A stretch of 64,000 bases of DNA, from the NCBI GenBank assembly GCA_963556495.2, contig OY747703.1:54875296-54939295 (forward strand), written 5' to 3'. The number at the start of each line of letters is the position of its first letter. The stretch's first letter is position 1. Shown here piece by piece: positions 1-11,500 of this stretch. Origin of the DNA: Valencia hispanica (lineage: Eukaryota > Chordata > Actinopteri > Cyprinodontiformes > Valenciidae). The notes under the pieces were generated by a model. That model did not search any database, had not been told where the DNA came from, and worked only from the letters and a program-made list of their open reading frames with translations. Position numbers and translations under genes: made by a program.

Positions 1-3000
1 CATGCAGGTCTCATATCAACGCATAAAACAGCTCATCCGAAGGCCAGACTGTTATCTTACTGCCCGGGCATCTGTCTCTCTGGTGACCTGATACGTATAG
101 CTTTTATAACGTTAAGCTGGAACAATAAGCTTGTCCTCTTACCTTGTCCTCTGCCTTAGATACATTCACTAAACAGAGAATATACACTTAATTCCTAATT
201 ACATAACAATTTTCCACCACAATTCCCTGCTTTTATTAACTTATTACCATAAATATAAAGGGAAAATTCCAAACTGCTATCACAAATCTCCCTAAAAGGT
301 TGGTAGGTTGATCAAAAATAAAAGACAATGTTCAAAACACAAATTACAGTCAGACATGAGAAATGCTTGGCCATGGAATTAGCTCACAGTGACAAATATT
401 AGATCCTTCTAGATGACTTTGCTGTGCATTGAGACCGAAAACCCACGGGGTCTTCTTACGCCATTTTCTTGTGAGCAAAATGTCATCTCAACAGCCCCTC
501 GCCCCAGAGGTCTCATCGGTCAGGATGCTCTAGAAAAAAAACACAGAACAAAGGAGAAATTATGTAGCATCTTCCAGTACACTTCAGAGGGTATTACATC
601 AACACTAGATGTTGAAATGTGTACTCTTCCCTTGCTGTTTGTTGCCATGAAGTCAGCCTCCGCCAGCATCCAGTGACCCGTAGCCACCGATCAGTCCTTC
701 CCCGGAAAGGAGAGAGGTCCCCCCTCAGAAGGTCCTCCAGTGAGAACCTCCCAATGCGACCCTTGGGAGCTGAGCTAATTAGGTATTAGAACATTGATGT
801 TCAAACACAGGTGAGGCAATTCACAAAAGATGAATAGGATGAATATGACAAGTGATTAAGTAGAACCAACACCCTCGAAGTATGGTTTCAGATCAACCTG
901 ATGCAACTGTGTGCAAAAGCAATTCTAAACAACTCGCAACCTGGTTAATGAGCCGAACCTCATCAACTGAAGCTAGAAAACAATTAAGGTAAATGTCTCC
1001 AAATCACTCAGTACTAAATCCATGCCAAGAAAAACACATCCAACCATTCTAACTTGTGAGAGCAAAAAATCCCAAGAATCAACTACTCCCAGCAAGAAGT
1101 AAAGGTTTTCAGATCAAATTAAAACCAGAGTCTGAACCCGAACCGAAATGGAATATGAAGTCAGACGTCAAGTCCAGGTAGTAAAAAAATACCCCATTAA
1201 TTAATGACAGAGTTATGATTCACAAAGTGAAAAGTGATGCGTCACTGTTGACGAACAATTACGTTTTGCGTTGGATTTGCTTTTACTACAAGAAAGTAAA
1301 ACAACTGGCTAAACAGTGTCCAACAACAGTAATTCAGTATGCCCATTCATTTAGGAAACAAGTAATTAAATTCCAACATTTCATGTTCTTATTCCGTTTC
1401 ATTATTTATTAGTATTTTAAAGAAAAAGAAAAGCGGTCCCCAGACTGTTTTTGTAGCTACAGGGGATCATACTTCTGAGCCTCCCTGGTAAGGTCCAAGA
1501 GAAAAAGTTAGAATTTGAATTCCCTTCACCATAGCCCCAAATAAGCCAAAATATATAAGCACCCCCCCAAACTCAGGTATGTACAGGTAACCTCCCAAGC
1601 CACTTGTCCATACCTTTTTGGGCCAAACCTCCTCCCCTGTGGACAAAGTGGTCAGTCCATTCTAGAAACAAAAAAGAATGAGAACCAGCCTGATTTGCGT
1701 TCTGGTTCAGTTGAGATTGAAAATTGCATTGCTTGTCATAAGCAAAATTCCAAACTCACGGGACCACTGTATTGTTATAATTTATGGCCCCTAAAAAGCA
1801 TTTCAGGCATATTAATAGTTACTTAAAACAGTGAGACGACTTCCCTTTAATTACAAAAAATAGTTACTTATATAACTTCCTTTGTTTACCCACCAGAGTG
1901 TGACAAAACCATCAGATTTCTAGGATCAAACCTTCTCTCCTGACCTCTTGCCCCCTTATCCTGGAAGGAGACACAGAATACTTCACAGCTTGAGATCAAT
2001 TCAGTAATTTCCAAGCTAATAAGGCCCAATAACTGCTCCGACGCTTGAATGTTACCCAGATAAGATTGGTATTTACCTTTTTTTTTTTCCCCCTTTTTTT
2101 TAAGACCCAAGTAGCCTAGGGACTACTCATCTTTATTTTAATGTTACCCAGCAGAAACTTAAAGTTTTATTTTTTTAGTTGTGTTCAAATTATAGCCTAA
2201 ACAATGTTGTTTTACTGTTGCTGCTCACAGCAAAGTCTTGTTCTTTTTTAGTCTAGCCATTTGTGATGTCAATAAAAGCTTGTTTACATTAGCGCCTTGC
2301 AAGCTGATAAAAAAAATCATCCTTCAGAGCTGTGGCAAAATCTAAGCAGTGTTACTGTAAAAGGTCCTATTTACTTTAGTTAATGTTCATAGTTCTAAGA
2401 TTTATTACTTTCTTATAACATAAACCCCAAAATACAAGAAAAACATCAACCCCAATTGTCCCAGAAAGAAAGGAAAATATGTTTTTACCGTCAGTCATCT
2501 TAGTCAAAATTTAAGTCAGTCTGGGTTTAATACACAACCTACTCTAAATGCCCCAATCAACTCTGCTATTTGTTCTAGTCGTGAAGTGGGAACTCCGTTT
2601 CTAAGTTGGTGCACGCAAGCTGCGACGGCTAAGGAAACTTGTACTTAGCATAATAACAATTCCATCAAATAACTTTTAACCAAAATGAAATAAAATGTGG
2701 ACTCTCCTGACAGAGAGCATTAGGGGAGAAAAGAAAAGACTATTCTCCATTTACCAGATAACTCCCCAGAAAACAAATGATCAGTTCACTCTCTTGCCCT
2801 AAAAAAATAGATGTGCAACACATTTTTTAAGCTCTGATTAGACTAAACTCACCGGATGACGAATCATCACCTTTTCAGAGCCGTAGTAGTTTCGTTGTCT
2901 GCTTTACCCCGTCCGTCTAAACAAACAAATTGTTTAGTTGCACATCAACTTTCCCTTACAAATTACAACACAATAACAAAACAAATTATGTCAACATAGA

Positions 3001-4825
3001 AAATAGAAAGAATCAGGAATTATGGCCTGCTTCCATCGAGACCCCTTTCGCTCTGAGGGTCCTCTGGCAGAAACAAAACAAAAACAAAACAAGATTTACT
3101 TTCCTAAGGGAGTGTGTATGTGTGTGTGTCATAAGCAGGTGTCTCAGAAAGAAAATACAGCTACATCAGTCAGCAAGCATTTCTTAATTGCATTTGAGCT
3201 GCGTGTGTTTTGTCCTGCCTGAATTTCGCTGGGTCATCTGCAGGCTGGCCGGCCCAGGGCCCCCTCTCTCGATCCAGCCAATCGCCATGTTTCAGGGACC
3301 ACAGCCCCCAAATAACTCATCTCATCTGAGCAAGAGTTTTCCCCTCTGCCCACTGGTCAGCCCGCATTCAGGCCGGAGTCCGGCCTCCGCCTTTGTTATG
3401 GCTGCCAAACCCCTTATTCCAAAGGGTGGGGGGGGGGGGCTTAGGACTAGGCTCTTTGTGGCCCTCCCCAGGCGCCGCTGGACCAAAGGCAGGGGTCCCA
3501 ACCAGCCTGAAGAAAAACACAGGACAACTCAGCGAAACTCATCAGCAGTCCTACCATTGAATGTGTAACAGTGTGTGTGTGGCATTCTGCATTATACCAA
3601 GCCATCAAACAAATGATCCTTAATGCTCAAACATTCCAGTTCTGGAAGAAGCCAACGAGTAAATAAAAGAGAAATAAACAAAACCACATAAATAAACCAC
3701 AAATAAATTACATAACTTTTAGATTTTCTTTCAGATTATCCAAATTCCTCCCCTGGGCCCATTAATTCTTTTATTTTTCTGTCGACATATTGGACTGTCT
3801 GGAGGTGAAGTGTTGTTGGATTACAGACCCGTTTGTCTGCCCGGGTACCCAGTATTGATGAAGGACGTCTCCCCCATCTCACCTGCTTTCTAGTTTACTT
3901 AAGTGAAACTAAAGTCTAAAAAAAAACCTCGTCGGAAAATAATCACCTTAATTAATTGACCACTTGTCCAACTGCCGTGCTCCCAGGTTAAACCCGGAGC
4001 AAAAACCGTTACTTTCTTTAACATTGATTAAATAATTAACTATACAATTATATATGAGTGTGTATATATATTAATTAATCAATCAATCAATCAAACGCGT
4101 GTAAATAAATAAACAAGAAAACGCTAGCAAATATTTCACCTCCTGAGAGTTCAAATAAAATTCTTTTATCAAGATTTATTTAAAGGACTCCGTCTTACCG
4201 GGTTCTGTCTGAGGCGACGGCAGGGCCAACAGAGACGCTTCAAGGCCTCCATCTCCCAAACAGCTACTGGAGGTAAGAGGCTGGGAGAAAATTTCCCAGG
4301 AAGCTAGAAACTCCGTTGACCCCGTCCCTGCCGGTCCATTCCGTTCGCTGAGGCTACGTTGGCAGCCAAGTGCTATGGTAAAAAAAGTATCTCAGGGTTT
4401 CCATTATAAAGAAGACTTGAGTCCCAGAAGGCGTTTAAGTATTTAATTCAAACATGTCTGGCCAGACCATGGAGGGGACAGAGTTACTCGTGCATCACCC
4501 TAACCAACCTTTCTAAATAACCGCTTAAATAGTATTCAGCAATCACTGTTTATGTCTGTAGATGTCTTCTCCAACCTTCACGCCCCGCCTCTAGACAGCT
4601 GCTCCATGCAGGTCTCATATCAACGCATAAAACAGCTCATCCGAAGGCCAGACTGTTATCTTACTGCCCCGGCGTCTGTCTCTCTGGTGACCCGACACGT
4701 ATATCTTTTATAACATTAAGCTGGAACAATAAGCTTGTCCTCTTACCTTGTCCTCTGCCTTAGATACATTCACTAAACCGAGAATATACACTTAATTCCT
4801 AATTACGTAACAATTTTCCACCACA
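1..4825 (-). mobile_element. LTR retroelement, antisense, without long reading frames; distal LTR cut by window start
   Basis: Bases 1-221 and 4605-4825 are direct repeats with about eight differences by eye. Read on the minus strand both begin TGTGGTGG at 4825 and 221, the TG start expected of an LTR. Reading on from 4825, an LTR of about 455 bp would end in CA near 4372. It is followed after two bases by a primer-binding-like site (minus 4369-4352, TGGCTGCCAACG...) that resembles the tRNA-Lys(1,2) sites of retroviruses with a few mismatches. A purine-rich AAAAGCAGGGAA lies just before the second LTR at 221, as a polypurine tract should. The roughly 4.1 kb interior has only short reading frames and no gag, pol or env that I recognise, so it is either a non-autonomous (LARD-like) element or a heavily decayed provirus. 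It lies antisense to tbc1d9, probably in an upstream intron. A 5-bp target duplication cannot be checked because the far end is outside. Confidence 0.7.
4372..4825 (-). repeat. Complete 5' LTR of the antisense LTR element
   Basis: On the minus strand this runs from TGTGGTGG to CATAGCA. The first half, 4825-4605, matches window bases 221-1; the rest of the partner copy is outside. A TATA-like CTATTTAAG sits near 4532-4524 on the minus strand. The right-hand boundary is firm because the two copies stop matching there. The left-hand boundary is inferred from the CA end and the adjoining primer-binding-like site. Confidence 0.6.
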
Positions 4826-5427
4826 CTATGTTGGCTTGTTTTTAGCCAAGGCTTACCTGATGTGAAGTGATCCTGCAGATCGTTGCATTTTTTAATCATC
4901 TGCTCATTCCAATCTCTTCTGATCGCTTGCAACCAAAGACGCACGCCTTTTGTTTACCTTGAGAAGGGCAAGTCAATGGAATGCACGTTTGTTGTTTTTA
5001 TCAAAGTGACCAACAGCACAAGACATAATCGCGTCTCTTTCTGCAGACTACACGCTCAGCAGAGTGGGGAGTGACATAAACCGACAATCCCTACTGTCCA
5101 CGACTGAGAAGAGACGTTCACATGGAACCACGGATGCAGTTTGGGTCTGCCATGCTGTTTATGTGACGAGTGACCACTGAAAGCAGCGCGGGTTGAATTG
5201 TGGGATAAATATTGTGGGTCATTCTGTGCATGTGTTAATTGCGTTTAAAAAAAAGAATCTCGTTAATTCTACAAATTATTCGACCTGCGTTAAAGCGTTA
5301 ATTTTGACACCCCTATTAAAAACTACGTTTGAATAATAATCACTGAAACATTACTAATTTTCTTTCATTACATTACATTATTAAACCATTGCAATGTAAT
5401 GTTTTTGTGATGTTTTTTTATGTCATC

Positions 5428-5492
5428 ATGTGAAGCACTTGGAGTTGCCTTGTTGCTGAAATGTTCTATACAGATAAACTTGCCTCGCCTAT
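5428..5492 (+). repeat. L2 LINE 3'-tail fragment
   Basis: The stretch reads like the last 60 bases of the L2 copies ending at 29258 and starting at 33431 and 36235 (the GAAATGTTCTATACAGATAAA and TTGCCT motifs). It sits about 40 bases upstream of the first visible tbc1d9 exon. The rest of 4826-5534 holds AT-rich intron sequence and no gene. Confidence 0.5.
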
Positions 5493-5534
5493 CAAACTTG
5501 TGTTTAAAGCTTAAATGTTCTTGTGCATCTTCAG

Positions 5535-8500
5535 GTTTACTCCAATCATGGCTCCCTGCTGTCCTGCAGTCCGCAGATAAGTCTGGCTTCAGAGGTCGAG
5601 CGCACCTTCAATCTGAACGACAACAGCGTGCCCACTGCCTCAGAAGCCCTCATGACCATGTACCGCCGCCGCTCACCTGAGGAATTTAATCCCAAACTGG
5701 TGAGTCTGATCACACACACGCGCACACACACACAAAAAGGGTGAAAATCCTCTGATTTTGTCTGCTCTGCCTTGAATCCTGCTGTTTTAATTTCTTCTCA
5801 GGCTAAGGAGTTCCTGAAGGAGCAGGCGTGGAAGAACCACTTCACGGAGTACGGCGAGGGGGTGTGCATGTACCGCACGGAGAAGACGAAGGAGCTCGTT
5901 CTCAAAGGCATCCCTGAGAGCATGAGGGGAGAGCTGTGGATGCTGTTTTCAGGTGGGCAAATGATTCGAGTGTTTTACAGTGGCTTGCAAAAGTATTCGG
6001 CCCCCTTGAACTTTTCCACATTTTGTCACATTACAGCCACAAACATGAATCAATTTTATTGGAATTCCAGGTGAAAGACCGATACAAAGTGGTGTACACG
6101 TGAGAAGTGGAACGAAAATCATACATGATTCCAAACATTTTTTACAAATAAATAACTGAAAAGTGGGGTGTGCGTAATTATTCACCCCCCTTTGGTCTGA
6201 GTGCAGTCAGTTGCCCATAGACATTGTCTGATGAGTGCTAATGACTAAATAGAGTGCACCTGTGTGTAATCTAATGTCTGTACAAATACAGCTGCCCTGT
6301 GACGGCCTCAGAGGTTGTCTAAGAGAATGTTGGGAGCAACACCATGAAGTCCAAAGAACACACCAGACAGGTCAGGATAAAGTTATTGAGAAATTTAAAG
6401 CAGGATTAGGCTACAAAAAGATTTCCCAAGCCTTGAACATCCCACGGAGCGCTGTTCAAGCGATCATTCAGAAATGGAAGGAGTATGGCACAACTGTAAA
6501 CCTACCAAGACAAGGCCGTCCACCTAAACTCACAGGCCGAACAAGGAGAGCGCTGATCAGAAATGCAGCCAAGAGGCCCATGGTGACTCTGGATGAGCTG
6601 CAGAGATCTACAGCTCAGGTGGGGGAATCTGTCCATAGGACAACTATTAGTGATGCACTGCACAAAGTTGGCCTTTATGGAAGAGTGGCAAGAAGAAAGC
6701 CATTGTTAAAAGAAAACCATAAGAAGTCCCGTTTGCAGTTTGCCACAAGCCATGTGGGGGACACAGCAAACATGTGGAAGAAGGTGCTCTGGTCAGATGA
6801 GACCAAAATGCAAAACGCTATGTGTGGCGGAAAACTGACATTGCACATCACTCTGAACACACCATTCCCACTGTCAAATATGGTGGTGGCAGCATCATGC
6901 TCTGGGGGTGCTTCTCTTCAGCAGGGACAGGGAAGCCGGTCAGAGTTGATGGGAAGATGGATGGAGCCAAATACAGGGCAATCTTGGAAGAAAACCTCTT
7001 GGAGTCTGCAAAAGACTTGAGACTGGGGCGGAGGTTCACCTTCCAGCAGGACAACGACCCTAAACATAAAGCCAGGGCAACAATGGAATGGTTTAAAACA
7101 AAACATATCCATGTGTTAGAAGGGCCCAGTCAAAGTGCAGATCTAAATCCAATCGAGAATCTGTGGCAAGATCTGAAAACTGTTGCTCACAAACGCTGTC
7201 CATCTAATCTGACTGAGCTGGAGCTGTTTTGCAAAGAAGAATGGGCAAGAATTTCAGTCTCTAGATGTGCAAAGCTGGTAGAGACATACCCTAAAAGACT
7301 GGCAGCTGGAATTGCAGCAAAAGGTGGTTCTACAAAGTATTGACTCAGGGGGCTGAATAATTACGCACACCCCACTTTTCAGTTATTTATTTGTAAAAAA
7401 TGTTTGGAATCATGTATGATTTTCGTTCCACTTCTCACGTGTACACCACTTTGTTTTGGTCTTTCACGTGGAATTCCAATAAAATTGATTCATGTTTGTG
7501 GCTGTAATGTGACAAAATGTGGAAAGGTTCAAGGGGGACGAATACTTTTGCAAGCCCCTGTACCTGCATGAACAACGCACTGAGCTGAAAAGGAAACCTG
7601 ATGCATGTTTGAGGCACGCTGTATAAACCAAAGACATCCTGTTGACAGAACAACAGCTTAAGATCTGCTGGGAGGAATCTCTTTAAAACTGCTGTAGATG
7701 TTTTGCAGCTTCATTAATCTTAAATTTAAGCTTCAGTGCCTTACAAAACACATTAGTCCTTCCTAAAATCTGTTTACGTTCTGTCCCATTACAACCACAA
7801 GCGTCAGTTTGTTTGGGTTTTTTGTTGTTTTTATAAGGATTTACTGTGACAGACCAACACAAAATGGTGCATAGTGAGATGGAAGGAATACCGATCTACA
7901 GGTGCATTGTGTTCAGCCTCGCTCTGAGTTATATACTTTATAAAACCAACTTTTGTTGCAGTTACAGCTGCAAACCTCTGGGGCATGTCTCTACCAGTTC
8001 TGCAGACCTTAGACCCTGAAATTTTTTTCACCAATTCTTCAAACTGGCTCCAGCTCAGTGTGATCGGATGGAGAGTTCAGATAAACATTAATGTTTGTGT
8101 TTTGCAAAAGAATATGTGCCGAAAGTCTTGCCATATGACCTAAATCAAAATGGGATTCAGGTCTGTGCTTTGACTAGACCATTCAAATACATGAATATGC
8201 TTTGATATAAACTCTGGCTGTATGTTTTAAAGGGGGAGTATTATGCTTCTTCCAGGCACATATTAACCTTCTGTAGCACACTCCAATAAAATTGTCATAT
8301 ATCCAAATCCACCTTAAAGAAATTTACTTCCGTATTGGACGCCTTGTTTTTCGCCTGTGCCTCTCTAAGACCCTCCTACTCTTTCTGCCACTCCCCCTTC
8401 AGTTCGTCACATACCGTGCATCATCGCAGCATGCACGTAGTCGGGGGGAATCTCACAAAAGACGTGCAGCTGGTGTGTTTAAATTTACTGCACCTGGGAC

Positions 8501-11500
8501 TCAGCCTGAGTTGTGTGAGGTGGGGAGGGGTGGGGAGCTCTGCAGGGGCGAGGCTCTTGGCTGAGTACTTAAGGTCGGAGGAGGAGATGGGTGGAAAAGG
8601 CGGGGATAGGTGGGAGCAGGCGTTTCAGCAACCCCGAGAACTACCAGCAGAGACACACAGATTACCCTAACATGAATGAATGGGTCAGAGCAACACTTCA
8701 GGTATGTTTTTAATGAGGGAAAGACAGATTCTCAGGATGTTAAGCTTCAGAAAGTCAATTTTGCATAATACCCCCCCTTTAAGGTTGTTGTGTAGCTGGA
8801 AGATGAACTTCTGCCCCAGTCTCAGGTTTTTTGCAGCCTCTAGCAGGTTTTCATTCAGGATAACCCTACTTTGCTCCATCCATCTTTGTATATACTCTGA
8901 TTAACTTCTTCACAGCATCTTCCTGTAGTTTCATTATATCCAGCCGTCCATTGTCTACACCAGCTTATCCTCACGGGGTCATGGGTCGGCTGGTGCCTAG
9001 CTCCAGCGGTCTTTGAGCGAGAGGCAGGGTACACCCTGGAGAGGTCCCCAGTCCATCACAGGGCAAACAACCATGCACACACTTGAACATAAAGAGATTT
9101 AATTTAAAGAGACCAATTAACCCAACAGTCGTTAGTCGTGTTTGGATTGTGGGAGGAAGCTGGAGAGAACCGACGCCTATGCAGGGAAAACATACACACT
9201 CCATGCAGAAAACCCCCAGGCTGAGATTCAATTCAGTTTAATTCAAAAATACTTTATTGAGCCCAGCGGGAAATTAAGTGCTGTTGTAGCTCATACTTAT
9301 TAATTCAAGAAGTTGTTGTAGATCATGATGGCTGTGGGCAGGAAGGATCTCCTGTAGTGGTCTGTGTTGCAGCGAAACTGACGAAGCCTCTGACTGAAGA
9401 CACTCTGTAGGATAGTCTCATGAAAAGGATGCTCAGGGTTGTCTGTAATGTTCTTGATTTTATGAAGAATCCTTCTTTGCATCATGAACTCCAGAAGTTC
9501 CACAGTCATCCTCAGAACAGAACCAGAACCTTCTTTATCAGGGTGTTTAGCCTTTTTAATTCCCCGGCTCTGATGCTACTACCCCAACAGATAATGGCTG
9601 AAGAGATTACACTCTCCACAAGAGACTTGTATCGAATCAAATCAAATCAAACTTTATTTATAAAGCGCTTTTCATACAAGAAGTTGCATCACAAAGTGCT
9701 TTACAGATTAAAATGACCCCACATAAAACCACATTCCCTTCCCTCCCCCACAGATTTAAAAGCATGGTCATAGTTATACCCCCCTCTCCCCAACCCAATT
9801 CCCATGCACACACACAGTTAAAAGCAACAGTAAAAAAGCAAATTGGGCCGAGTGCAGATGAACCATGCAAGGAAACGCCATCAGAGGAGCCATCTGCACC
9901 GACAGCGGTAGATTAACAGCAGCAGCCGAGGCACTGACACAGGGCACCCAGTGGAGGCAAGGCCAAGACCCCCACCTCCACCCAAGCTCCATCTTGAGAG
10001 CACTCAGCAAGCTACAGCTGACCACCGCTCCCAGGGCAGAAGGCTCCCACAGAGGAAACACTGGAACGGGGATTAAGATAAATTAAAGTATACAAATAAA
10101 CAGTAAATTAATGTGCTAAGATTAAATAGTAAAACACTGATAAAAATATGATCATATAAAACATGCAGAGCAATTAAACAAACAGTAATGAATAATAATC
10201 AGTTAATAGCTAGGCTAAAAAGGTGAGTCTTGAGCCTGCTCTTAAAAAACATGAACGCTCTCTGCAGCCCTGAGGTCGTCTGGCAGCCTGTTCCAGAGGT
10301 GAGGGCCATAATAATGGAAAGACGCCTCGCCATGAGTGTGTCCTGAATTTTGGGGTGACAAGGAGACGGCTGCCAGAGGAGCGCAGAGACCGCGATCCTA
10401 CAACATACGGGGAGCCAATGCAATGATTTTAAGACCGTTGTAATGTGCTCCCGCCTCCTGGTCTTTGTCAGGACACGTGCTGCTGAATTTTGTAGTAGTT
10501 GTAAACCTGATATACTCTTTTTGGGAAGACCAGAAAGCAGGGCATTACAGTAATCAATTCTACTGGAGATAAAAGCATGCATCAGTGTCTCCGTATTGGC
10601 CCGAGAGAGAATGGGGCGGACTCTGGCAATGTTCTTTAGTTGAAAGAAAACCTATTTTAGTAATATTTTTAATGTGAGGGATAAAAATCAGCTTAGAGTC
10701 AAAAATCACGCTCCGGTTCTTCACTTTTAAAAAAGGATTAAAAGTGTAAAGAAGGATTAAAAGACAGGGATTTTAGTTTTGGTAAAAGTTTCTCTCTCTG
10801 AGCCTCAGGACCAATGACTAAAACTTCAGTCTTGTCCTGGTTGAGCTGGAGAAAGTTTTCCAGGATTTGAAGTCTAAAATGCAATTTAAAAAGTGCATCC
10901 ATTGGCCTTGTCATCAGGAGACATGGATATGTATAACTGTGTACCATCAGCGTAACTGTGAAAGTTAACTCCATGTCTTCTGATGACGCTGCCAAGAGGG
11001 AGCATATAAAGGTTAAAAAGCACTGGGCCTAAAATCGAACCCTGGGGCACACCACATGTAATCCTATGGACCCTAGAGGAGCAGGTATCTAAACTTACCA
11101 TAAAAGTCCTGTCTGTGAGATAGGATGTGAACCATTTGTGAACAGCACCAGAGAGGCCAATCTGTTTTTAAACGGGTTAAAAGAATAGTGTGGTCTACTG
11201 TATCAAAGGCAGCGCTTAGATCCAGTAGAACCAACACTGTCACCCTCTGTGCATCAGTTTAATCTAAAATCATTTAAAATCTTCAAAAGGACCGTCTCTG
11301 TGCTGTGGTTCACCCTAAAACCAGACTGAAATTTCTCCAGGACATTGTGCTCATTAATAAAATCATTAAGTTGAATTTAAAAAAAAATTCTAAAATTTTG
11401 CTTAAAAAATGTATGTTAAATACCGGTCTAAGATTGTTAAAATCATTACAATCTAAATTGCTCGTCTGCAACATGGGCCTCACTACCGCCTCTTTTTAAA

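Noticed and set aside
3188..3568. 126-residue frame in the LTR element interior
   Set aside because: It lies on the strand opposite to the element and is proline-rich by composition; no retroviral motif.
5100..5330. Possible regulatory element before the first visible tbc1d9 exon
   Set aside because: GCGTTAAAGCGTTAATTTTGACACCCC-type text resembles a worn common repeat and lies inside an intron, not at a promoter.
8292..8670. Frames of 90 and 111 residues
   Set aside because: They lie entirely inside the TTAA-flanked MITE and overlap each other in different frames.
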